Position numbers and translations under genes: made by a program
NCBI RefSeq assembly: GCF_009208735.1
Contig: NZ_WFLJ01000027.1
Coordinates: forward strand, 1 to 61,757
DNA: 61,757 nucleotides
From: Janthinobacterium rivuli
GTDB lineage: Bacteria; Pseudomonadota; Gammaproteobacteria; Burkholderiales; Burkholderiaceae_D
Direction: 5' to 3'
Shown here: positions 46,658 through 55,988 of the stretch, in pieces
Position numbering within the stretch: position 1 is the stretch's first letter
Layout: each line of letters opens with the position of its first letter
The notes under the pieces: model-generated
Database searches by the model: none
What the model was told of the DNA's origin: nothing
What the model saw: only the letters and a program-made list of their open reading frames with translations

Positions 46658-46812
46658 TCAGCTATTTTTATATCATTATGCAAACTTAAATAGCTTATTT
46701 CTAACATACGGGCATGCGTCGCAAATAGTTAAGTAATTAAAAACTCTAATTGTCAATATTGCACCGTAAAATAATTGCCGAGAGTGTGCTTTAAAAATCG
46801 TTACCCGAGGAA

Positions 46813-48143
46813 CTAGTTTCTGTCCAGCAAAGGAAGAATCAAGGTCACGGCCAGGCCGCCGCCCTCGCGGTTGGCCAGGGTGATGCGCCCGCCATGGGCT
46901 TCGGCGATCTCGCGCGCCAGGGCCAGACCAAGTCCCGTGCCGCTGCGCTTGGTGGAATAAAACGGCACCAGCGCGTTTTCCAGCACGGCGCCGCTCATGC
47001 CCGGCCCGCGGTCGCGCACTTCGATGCGCAGCTGGCCATGCGCCTGGCTCACGTGCAGGCCGATATGTTCTTCCCGCGAGCCCGATTCCAGCGCATTCTT
47101 CAGCAGGTTCAGCAGCGCCTGCTGCATTTGCGCCGCATCGAACACGGCCGCCTGCGCGGGCGGCGGGCCGTCCAGCGTGAAGGCCGCTTGCGAGGCCAGA
47201 CTGTCGAGGAAAGATTGCCATTCGCACGGCGCCAGGCGCGGCGCGGGCAGCTTGGCAAAGCGCGCATAGCCGAGGATGAAGGTTTCCAGGTGGCGCGTGC
47301 GCTCCTCGATGGTGGCAAGGATCTGCGGCAGGCGCTCCGTCTGGCCGCGGCGCACCAGCTCGGCGCCGGAATGGGCCAGCGAGGCCAGCGGCGCCAGCGA
47401 GTTGTTGAGTTCATGGCTGATGACGCGGATGACTTTTTTCCAGGTCTGCACTTCCTGGCGGCGCAGTTCCAGGGTCAGCTGGCGCAACAGCAGCAGTTCG
47501 TGCTTGCGCCCGTTCAGGCTGAAGCTGCGCCGCGCCAGATGATATACCTCTTCCTGCTCCCCTTCGCCGCTGGTAAACAAGCCGTCGTTGCGGCGCGCCA
47601 GCGCCTCGGCCAGGGCCGGTGATGCCTCGCGCACGATGTCGGCCAGGTGATGCCCTTCGAGCCGGCGGCCGTGGTGCAGCAGTTGGCGCGCCGCCAGGTT
47701 GGCGTAGACGATGGCGCTGCCCTCGGCCACCAGCAGCATGGCCACCGGCGTGTTTTGCACCATGGTGTCGAGCAGCAGTTCGCGCTGCACCAGGTCCAGG
47801 CGCTGCTTGCGCAGCACGTCGCCCAGCGCATTGTGGGCCGCCACCAGGTCGGCCAGTTCATCGTTTTGCGGCCAGCGCAAGCTGAAGCCGAAATCGCCGT
47901 CCTGGTAGCTGGCGACCGTGCCGCTCAAGGCGCGAAACAGCGACAGCATCGCTTGCAGCTGCGCGCGGATGGTGATGACGGCCACCGGCAGCACGCACAG
48001 CAGGGTACCGGCCAGCACCAGCAGCGGCTGGCCGGGTAAAAAATGCGCGAGCAGCAGGGCGATGACGATGCCCAGTACCAGCAAGGTGACGATCAGCGCC
48101 GTCCAGCGCGTGAGCAGGGAAAGGCGCATGGGACGGTAGGCCA

Positions 48144-48144
<1 letters not shown>
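46813..48144 (-). CDS. Sensor histidine kinase (NtrY-like)
   Basis: The 443-residue kinase has two membrane helices (about 13-33 and 41-60) with a very short outer loop, so it likely senses through the membrane or a partner. A HAMP-like region and a PAS-like segment (NTPVAMLLVAEGSAIVYANL) precede the phospho-acceptor H244 in ISHELNN. The ATP domain shows QALLNLLKNALES, DRGPGMSG and GTGLGLALAREIAEAHGG. It overlaps the response regulator gene by one base. Lying last in the export operon, it probably monitors the transported compound or the damage it causes. Confidence 0.94.
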
Positions 48145-49496
<1,352 letters not shown>

Positions 49497-49524
49497 GCGC
49501 GCAGCATATCACTCAGGTGGCGGC

Positions 49525-50760
49525 TCAGGTACTGCGGGTGGCCGTGGCCGGCGAAATGCTGGCCGCGCGCCATGCCGGGCCGTACACGGCGCCCACGCCC
49601 AGCAGCCAGAACACGAGCGCGCCGGCCAGCAGGTAGCCGGGCGGCAGGCGCGCCATTTCCAGCTGGCTGACCAGCAGCTGGTTCAAGCCCAGGGCCAGCA
49701 GCACGCCGCCCGCCACGCCGACGCTGGTGATCATGAAATTCTCGGTCAGGAAGTAGCGCAGGATATCGATGCGGCGCGCGCCCAAGGCGCGCCGCACGCC
49801 GATCTGCTTGCGGCGCTGCGTCACCCACAGGCTGGCAATGCCGACGATGCCGCTGGCCGTCACCAGCAGCAGCAGGGTCGACACGGCGATGAGCATCCAG
49901 GACATCGCGCGGTCGGTTCGGTAACGAACATCGCGGTCTTCGTCGAGGCTGCGTATGCGTACGATCAGCTTGTCCGGCGTGGCTGCGCGGATGGCTTGCT
50001 CGGTTTCTTTCATCACGCGGTCGCGCTGGCCCGGTTCGGCGCGGATGGTCAGCAGGGCATCGCCGTCACCCGTCAGGCGTACGGGAAACAGGACCGAATA
50101 TTCGCCACGGTCGCCTACCTCCGCGCCCTGAGTCTGCAGCCGCTCGATGACGCCGACGACTTGCAATTTCTGGGCATCTTCCCCCGTCCCCAGGAACAGG
50201 GGCATGCCGAGCGCGCTGCCGCCTTCCGGATGCAGCTTGTTCGCCAGCGCCCGCGTGATGATCACTTGCGGCGGAAATACCTCCGTCACATTCTGGTCGA
50301 TCTCGGTGATTTCGGCCGGCGTGAAATCGCGTCCTTCCAGCAGTTGCAGGCCCCAGGTCTTGACCAGCGAGTCGGGCGTGGCATACACGGCGGCGCTGAT
50401 GGCGCTGTTGCTTTGCAGGCGGTTGGCGGCGAAGCCGCTGGTACTGCCGTTGCGCGACAGCGGTGCCTGGCTCACTTGCGCCACCGATACCACGCCCGGT
50501 ACGGCGCGTGCGGCGGCCGCCAAGCGTTTTTGCAGCGCCAGTTCCTCGTTGTGCCCCTGCGGACGCAGATTGCGCGCCAGCAGGTGGAATACCTCGCCCT
50601 CGGCTGCCACGCCGCTGGGCCGCGCCGCCACTTCCTGGCGCACGTTGACGATGTGCAGGGCGTTGGCGAGGATGGCCAGGCTCAGTGCTACCTGCAGGGC
50701 AACCAGGATGGCGCCGGTTTTGCTGCGCATCAGCGCAGACAGGATGGGTCGGATTTCCAT
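49525..50760 (-). CDS. ABC transporter permease (MacB/FtsX type), second
   Basis: The 411-residue protein has one N-terminal membrane helix (GAILVALQVALSLAILANAL), a large periplasmic MacB-like domain (about 45-280), and three C-terminal helices. FtsX signatures are IGVRRALGARRIDILRYFL and the following FMITSVGVAGGVLLALGLNQ. Such permeases move substrates from the periplasm outward by mechanical coupling. It pairs with the permease upstream; the two differ in sequence and likely form a heterodimer. It is 28 bases before the response regulator. Confidence 0.92.
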   Translation of the reverse strand: MEIRPILSALMRSKTGAILVALQVALSLAILANALHIVNVRQEVAARPSGVAAEGEVFHLLARNLRPQGHNEELALQKRLAAAARAVPGVVSVAQVSQAPLSRNGSTSGFAANRLQSNSAISAAVYATPDSLVKTWGLQLLEGRDFTPAEITEIDQNVTEVFPPQVIITRALANKLHPEGGSALGMPLFLGTGEDAQKLQVVGVIERLQTQGAEVGDRGEYSVLFPVRLTGDGDALLTIRAEPGQRDRVMKETEQAIRAATPDKLIVRIRSLDEDRDVRYRTDRAMSWMLIAVSTLLLLVTASGIVGIASLWVTQRRKQIGVRRALGARRIDILRYFLTENFMITSVGVAGGVLLALGLNQLLVSQLEMARLPPGYLLAGALVFWLLGVGAVYGPAWRAASISPATATRST

Positions 50761-50790
50761 GGTGGTCCTATTCGTGTGCGATGTGGGCTG

Positions 50791-52101
50791 TCATTGGGAT
50801 TTGAGCTGGATGGCCGGCATCACCTGGCAGGCGCGCCAGGTCGGCAGCAGGCCCGCCAGGATCGCCGCGCTGACCGAGATGACGAAGGTCATGGCCAGCA
50901 TCACCCAATCCATGTGCGCGGCGACGGTCAGCTGTTTCGACTGCATGCCGATGAGTGCCAGCGCGCCGAAGGACAGCAGCAGACCCAGCACGCCGCCGGC
51001 CAGGCCGATGACGGTCGTCTCGATGAGGAACTGGCGGAAGATATCGCTGCGCGAGGCGCCCAGCGCACGGCGGATGCCCACTTCGGAAGCGCGCACGGAA
51101 AACTTCGCCAGCAGCAGGCCGATGGTGTTGACCAGGCACAGGGCCAGGAAGCCGAAGGCCAGCCAGGCCGACAGTTTGTTGTCATTGCCGACCACACGCA
51201 GGTGCACCAGCCATTCATCGATGCTGAACAGGCGGTTCGGCGCGGCGCGTTTCAGGCGGCCGAGCTTGCGTTGTTCCTGCGCATAGCTGTCCAGGTAGTT
51301 TTGCAGTGCGCCGCGCTGGTCGTCGCTGGCCATCTCGAACCAGAACTGCATCCACGTGCATTCCGAATCGAGCGTGCCCTGGAAGCCCGGTTCGCGGTTG
51401 CCGCTGCAGCTCATGCTGCCGTTATGGCTGGTCTGGTGGCGGATCGCACTGGTAAATGGGATGAAGTAGCTGTCTTCGCTGCCGAAGGCGCCGCTGCCGA
51501 TGATGCGGTGGATGCGCGGCACGGGTTCCCATTTGTCGAGCACGCCCGTGATCTGGTACTGAAAGCCCATGAGTGTCATGCGCTGGCCGACCGGGTTGTT
51601 GTCACCATAGAGTTTTTCCGCCAGCTTGCGCGACAGGACGATGACGTCGGCGCCGGCCGCGTCGTCGGCGGCGCTCCACGGCTGGCCATACAGGAACGGC
51701 GTCTCGAACATGGGGAAGAAGTCACGATAGGCGGCCAGTCCCTGCGAGCTGAAGGCGCCGATGTCCTTGCGCTGCGGCTCGATGGCGCCGCCCACGCCGT
51801 ACATGACGCTGCGGCGTTCGCCGATTTTGCTGTTCTGAAAATTGACGGCGTCGCGGTAGCTGAGCTGGTTGTCGCCCGACCCGTTGCCCGGCGTGTAGCC
51901 GGAGAGAGAACCATTGTCGACCAGCGGCACGAACATGCGGCCATTCTTGTGCGGCAGGGGATTACCCGACATGACGTGCAGGATGGTCAGGGTGGAGATG
52001 CTGGCAGCCACGCCGATGGCCAGCGTCAGCACCATCAGCGCCGTCAGGGCAGGGTTGCGGCGCAGGCTGCGCAGGCCGAGCAGGAAGTAATACTGGAACA
52101 T
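50791..52101 (-). CDS. ABC transporter permease (MacB/FtsX type), first
   Basis: The 436-residue permease starts MFQYYFLLGLRSLRRNPALT, with the first membrane helix at about 18-40. A large periplasmic domain follows, including SCSGNREPGFQGTLDSECTW, two cysteines that may form a disulfide. Three C-terminal helices close the protein, with the FtsX signature SEVGIRRALGASRSDIFRQF. The fold is that of MacB/LolC-like exporters without a fused ATPase; the ATPase is the next gene upstream, nine bases away. Confidence 0.92.
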   Translation of the reverse strand: MFQYYFLLGLRSLRRNPALTALMVLTLAIGVAASISTLTILHVMSGNPLPHKNGRMFVPLVDNGSLSGYTPGNGSGDNQLSYRDAVNFQNSKIGERRSVMYGVGGAIEPQRKDIGAFSSQGLAAYRDFFPMFETPFLYGQPWSAADDAAGADVIVLSRKLAEKLYGDNNPVGQRMTLMGFQYQITGVLDKWEPVPRIHRIIGSGAFGSEDSYFIPFTSAIRHQTSHNGSMSCSGNREPGFQGTLDSECTWMQFWFEMASDDQRGALQNYLDSYAQEQRKLGRLKRAAPNRLFSIDEWLVHLRVVGNDNKLSAWLAFGFLALCLVNTIGLLLAKFSVRASEVGIRRALGASRSDIFRQFLIETTVIGLAGGVLGLLLSFGALALIGMQSKQLTVAAHMDWVMLAMTFVISVSAAILAGLLPTWRACQVMPAIQLKSQ

Positions 52102-52110
52102 GGGCGATCC

Positions 52111-52839
52111 TCAGACAGTGGCGGCGGCGTTGCCGGCCTTGGCCGGACTGCTGGCCAGCGACGGCCCCTTGTGCACCAGGTCCGACACCTGGCCGTCGAT
52201 GATGTGCACGTTGCGCTGGCTGCGCAGCGCCAGTTCCGGATCGTGCGTGACCATCAGGATGGTGGTGCCCTGCGCGTTGATGTCCTCGAGCAGTTCCATC
52301 ACGCCGCGCGCCATCTGCGTATCCAGGTTGCCCGTCGGTTCATCGGCCAGCAGCAGCTTGGGCGAGCCGGCCAGCGCGCGCGCGATCGCCACGCGCTGCT
52401 GCTGGCCGCCCGACAGTTCGGCCGGATAATGCTTCATGCGCGACGCCAGGCCGACCTTGGCCAGCGCATCCTCGATGCGCTCCTTGCGTTCGGCGCGGTT
52501 GAAGCCCCGGTAGCGCAACGGCACGTCGACGTTGTCGAACAGCGACAGGTCGGGAATCAGATTAAAACCCTGGAAGATGAAGCCGAGTTTTTCATTGCGC
52601 AGGCGCGAGCGGGCATTGTCGTTCATGCCTTTCACGTTGACGCCGTCGAGGATGTATTCGCCATCGGTGAATTCTTCCAGCAGGCCGGCGATGTTCAGGA
52701 AGCTCGTCTTGCCCGAGCCGGACGGCCCCGTGACGGTGACGAATTCACCTTGCTGCACATGGATGTCGAAGCCGCGCAGCGCGTGGGTTTCGATCATGTG
52801 GGTGCGATAGACTTTGTTCAGATTTTGCATGCGCAGCAT
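52111..52839 (-). CDS. ABC transporter ATP-binding protein (LolD/MacB type)
   Basis: The 242-residue ATPase is complete: Walker A GPSGSGKTS near residue 40, Q-loop FIFQGFNLIPDLSLFDNV, signature LSGGQQQRVAIARAL, Walker B LLLADEPTGNLD, and H-loop MVTHDPELA. It belongs to the LolD/MacB/FtsE group that drives FtsX-type permeases. A short C-terminal tail of about 20 residues is extra. It lies between the membrane fusion protein (37 bases) and the first permease (9 bases). Confidence 0.95.
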   Translation of the reverse strand: MLRMQNLNKVYRTHMIETHALRGFDIHVQQGEFVTVTGPSGSGKTSFLNIAGLLEEFTDGEYILDGVNVKGMNDNARSRLRNEKLGFIFQGFNLIPDLSLFDNVDVPLRYRGFNRAERKERIEDALAKVGLASRMKHYPAELSGGQQQRVAIARALAGSPKLLLADEPTGNLDTQMARGVMELLEDINAQGTTILMVTHDPELALRSQRNVHIIDGQVSDLVHKGPSLASSPAKAGNAAATV

Positions 52840-52876
52840 GGTGGACCTCTTGATGGGATGGAATGGGTGCAGCTGA

Positions 52877-54151
52877 TTAATTGAGGGAGACGCGGGCCGC
52901 GTTCTCGAACGCTTCCGTGCCGGCGATCACCACCTTGTCGCCCAGCTTCAGACCGTCGAGGATTTCCACGGCCGAGACGCTGGTGGCGCCCAGTTTGATC
53001 GGCGTGCGGATGGCCACGCCGTCGCGCACGACGTAGGCGAAACGGCCGCCTTCGGCTTCGACGAAGGAGCCGCGCGCCAGCATCAGCACATTCGGTTTTT
53101 CATCGATCAGCAGGCGTGCTGTGAGACGCTGGTTCTGGCGCAGGCCGGCCGGCTGCGCGCCATCGAAACGCACGCGCGCCAGCACCTGGTTTTTCACCAC
53201 TTCGGGCGACAGCGCCGACAGCTTGCCGGTGGCGCGGATGGCGCCCGTTTCGATCTCGGCGCGCATGCCCAGGCCGATATCGGCCACATAGGTTTCCGGC
53301 ACCTCGAGCTCGACTTCCAGTTGCGACAGGTCGACCAGGGTCATCAGGGCCGTGTTGGCTTGCACCACGCTGCGGTTGGCTACCGACAGGGTGCCGATGA
53401 ACCCATTGACGGGCGCGCGCACGGTCAATTCGTCGACCCGGCGCTGGGCGTTGTCGCGGCTCAGGCGCTGGCGTTCGAGTTCATTGGCTTTCGTCTTCAG
53501 CGCCAGGGTCACGTCCTCGCTTTCCAGGCCCGCCGCCTGCGAGGCGTGCTTGCTGCGGATATCGGCCGAATTCAAGGCATCCTTGGCCTTCTGGTAATCG
53601 ATCTTGGCGATGATGCCCACCTGCGCCACGCTTTCATAGCGCTCCAGCGTGCGCTGCGCGGACAGGCGCTCGATTTCGGCCGTATCGGCTTCGCGGCGCG
53701 CCAGCAGTTTCTGCTTCTTGGCGAGGATCTGTTGGCGCGCCACTTCCGCTTCCAGTTGCTGCACGCTCGATTGTTCGCGCTTCAATGCGTCGGACAGGTC
53801 GGGCGATTCCAGCACGGCGAGGATGTCGCCCTTCTTGACCGTGTCGCCCGCCTTCGCCTTCAGCGTGACGGTGGCCACGGTGGTCGAATACAGGGTGGGG
53901 CTGATGGCGGCCACCACGCGGCCATTCACGGCCGCGTCGCGGATCAGGGTGCCGCGCGTGACGTCGGCGATGCGCAGGCGGCTGCTGTTGACGGAATGCT
54001 CGCTGTTGCGCCAGCCGGCCACGACAGCGATGGCGGCGCCGATGACGATGACGGCACCGGCCAGCAGCAGGGCGCGTCGCTTGTGGCGCTGTCCCGGCGG
54101 GGCGGACAGTACGGCGTCTTGGGAAGAGGTATCGCGGATCATGGTGGACAT
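52877..54151 (-). CDS. Membrane fusion protein (HlyD/RND-MFP type) of the ABC exporter
   Basis: The 424-residue adaptor has one membrane anchor (about 26-46, LLLAGAVIVIGAAIAVVAGW). A lipoyl half (VTLKAKAGDTVKKGDILAVL), a long coiled coil (about 110-245), the second lipoyl half (ELTVRAPVNGFIGTL) and beta-barrel domains follow. It would bridge the permease pair to an outer-membrane channel; no TolC-like gene is in the operon, so a shared one is likely. It is the first gene after the sigma-54 promoter. The start could be ATG 54151 or 54142; neither has a clear ribosome site. Confidence 0.93.
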   Translation of the reverse strand: MSTMIRDTSSQDAVLSAPPGQRHKRRALLLAGAVIVIGAAIAVVAGWRNSEHSVNSSRLRIADVTRGTLIRDAAVNGRVVAAISPTLYSTTVATVTLKAKAGDTVKKGDILAVLESPDLSDALKREQSSVQQLEAEVARQQILAKKQKLLARREADTAEIERLSAQRTLERYESVAQVGIIAKIDYQKAKDALNSADIRSKHASQAAGLESEDVTLALKTKANELERQRLSRDNAQRRVDELTVRAPVNGFIGTLSVANRSVVQANTALMTLVDLSQLEVELEVPETYVADIGLGMRAEIETGAIRATGKLSALSPEVVKNQVLARVRFDGAQPAGLRQNQRLTARLLIDEKPNVLMLARGSFVEAEGGRFAYVVRDGVAIRTPIKLGATSVSAVEILDGLKLGDKVVIAGTEAFENAARVSLN

Positions 54152-54174
54152 TTCGTGGACAATGCCATCCTGTA

Positions 54175-54190
54175 TGCAGCTTCCGTGCCA
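54175..54190 (-). promoter_or_regulatory. Sigma-54 (RpoN) promoter of the exporter operon
   Basis: On the minus strand TGGCACG-GAAG-CTGCA matches the -24/-12 consensus TGGCACG-N4-TTGCW at all but one position. The invariant GG (54189-54188) and GC (54177-54176) are ten bases apart, the required spacing. Transcription would start near 54164, about 13 bases before the first start codon. The operon encodes an NtrC-type activator, which makes a chance match unlikely. Confidence 0.85.
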
Positions 54191-54227
54191 GATTCAAGTT
54201 GTTGATTTTAAAGGGGGAAATTCTGAG

Positions 54228-54270
54228 TGTCCGGCTGTCCGCCGTGTCCGCGCCGTCCGCCAGGTGTCCG
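54228..54270 (-). promoter_or_regulatory. Array of CGGACA repeats upstream of the sigma-54 promoter
   Basis: On the + strand TGTCCG occurs at 54228, 54236, 54245 and 54265, with GTCCG at 54255: five copies spaced 8-10 bases. Seen from the promoter they lie about 38-80 bases upstream of the -24 box. This is where an NtrC-type activator would bind, and the roughly helical spacing fits an oligomer site. The function is inferred. Confidence 0.5.
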
Positions 54271-54383
54271 CGCGCGCCGGGCCGGCAGGATGCGCGCGAG
54301 TCGATCTTGATAATCTGACAATCGACCTGATCTGTGCCTGGCAGTGATGGCGCGCGGCGCCATGCTGACCACCTTCCTGGAGC

Positions 54384-55979
54384 ATGATGCCTGCCTCGCC
54401 CCCCAAGCCTTCACCGTTTGCCAGTGTGAAACACTGGCTGCGCCAGTTCGCCAGCCTGCCCGAGCCGGCCGAGTTCGACTATCCGTTTGCCCGCAGCGAC
54501 ATCGCCATGCTGCAGCGGCTCGAGGATGGTTTGCCCCAGCTCGATAGCCAGACGTGGGATGAAATGCTGCTCGACGACTACCATGTGCGGCTGGCCACGC
54601 AGACCAGCATTCTTGGCCAGCAGCGTTTGCATCAGCGCCTGGCCAGCGGCACGGCGGGCGCCGCCTCGCGGGCGCGCATCGCGGCCTTGCTGGCCGCGCC
54701 GGCACGGCAGGCCGTGATCGAGCAAGCGATGCAGCCGCTGCGCACGGCAGACATGGAAGTGGCGGCGCTGCTGTGCGGCGCAGCGCCGCCAGCACCACCG
54801 TGGTGGAGCCGCTGGCTGCTGCTGCCGACCCTGGCGCTGGTGGCGTCGCTGCTGGCGGCATGGCTGTTCGCGCCGCTGGCATGGGCCGTCGCGGTGCCCG
54901 TCTGGCTCTTGCTGATGGCGTTGCAGATGCGTTTTTACGACCGTTGCAAACCGTGGGAGCGCAGCGTCTTTACCTTGCAGCGGATACTGCTGGTGCATGG
55001 CCGCCTGGCCGCGCTCGAGTCGCCGTTCACGGCGGACCTGCGCGAAGGCGGCCGCATGGCAGGCGTGATCAACCGCCAGATCACGCCAGTGCGCTGGATC
55101 AAGATGATTCCCCTGCTGAGCGAATATGACGACTGGCTCATGCTGGGCAATATCCGGCGCTACTTTCACAGCCTGCGCGTGGTGCGGCGCGAACGCGCCT
55201 TCCTGCGCCAGAGCTTCCTGCTGCTGGCCGACTTGGAGGCGGACCTGGCCCTGGCGCGCCACCTGCGCGCTCGCGCGCAGTTTTGCTGGGTGCATGAAGC
55301 CGATGCGCGGCAATTGTCGCTCGACGCCATGGTGCATCCGCTGCTCGATGGCGCCATGCCGTTGTCGCTGCGGCTCGATGGCCGCGGCGCCTTCATTTCG
55401 GGGCAGAATGCGGTGGGAAAAAGTACCCTGTTGCGCGGCGTCGGGCTCAATCTGATCAGTGCGCGCGCCTTCGGCTTTTGCTATGCGCAGGCGGCACGCG
55501 TGCCGCTGCTGCCCCTGTATTCGAGCATGCAGAACGAAGACTCGCTCGATGGCGGCGAAAGTTTATATATCGCCGAATTGCGGCGCGCGCGCGAATTGCT
55601 GGCGCTGGCCGAGGGCGGCGCGCCGGCGTTGTTTCTGATCGACGAGATTTTCCGCGGCACGAACCATCTGGAATCGGTGGCGGCGGCGGCCGCCGTGCTG
55701 CATAGCCTGGCCGCGCAGCACCTGGTGATCGTCTCGTCGCACAACCTGGTGCTGGGACCCTTGCTGGAAGACTGCCTGGCGCCGTGGTGCGTGCGCCGCG
55801 ATGACGCCGGCGCGCTGCAGCTGGCGCCCGGCGTGCTGCGGGCCACGAACGGCATCGCCCTGCTGGCGCAGCGCGGTTTTGATGCCGGCATCGCGGACAA
55901 GGCGGGGCGCGTGTTCGACTGGCTCAGCACGCACATGGCGCAACCGGCCGATTGCGGCGGCGTGCTCGAACGGGCCTGA
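54384..55979 (+). CDS. Membrane-anchored MutS-like ATPase
   Basis: The 531-residue protein has the MutS core and ATPase domains but no mismatch-recognition domain. Walker A is G340-QNAVGKS-347 and Walker B LFLID420-E421-IFRGTN, followed by the MutS-type switch VIVSSHN. Unusually, residues about 144-182 form two hydrophobic helices, so the ATPase is tethered to the membrane. Such MutS-like membrane proteins exist in several phyla and their job is unknown; ordinary mismatch repair is unlikely. It is divergent from the export operon and converges with the phosphoethanolamine transferase, nine bases apart. ATG 54387 is an equal start. Confidence 0.85.
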   Translation: MMPASPPKPSPFASVKHWLRQFASLPEPAEFDYPFARSDIAMLQRLEDGLPQLDSQTWDEMLLDDYHVRLATQTSILGQQRLHQRLASGTAGAASRARIAALLAAPARQAVIEQAMQPLRTADMEVAALLCGAAPPAPPWWSRWLLLPTLALVASLLAAWLFAPLAWAVAVPVWLLLMALQMRFYDRCKPWERSVFTLQRILLVHGRLAALESPFTADLREGGRMAGVINRQITPVRWIKMIPLLSEYDDWLMLGNIRRYFHSLRVVRRERAFLRQSFLLLADLEADLALARHLRARAQFCWVHEADARQLSLDAMVHPLLDGAMPLSLRLDGRGAFISGQNAVGKSTLLRGVGLNLISARAFGFCYAQAARVPLLPLYSSMQNEDSLDGGESLYIAELRRARELLALAEGGAPALFLIDEIFRGTNHLESVAAAAAVLHSLAAQHLVIVSSHNLVLGPLLEDCLAPWCVRRDDAGALQLAPGVLRATNGIALLAQRGFDAGIADKAGRVFDWLSTHMAQPADCGGVLERA

Positions 55980-55988
55980 TGGCCGCGC

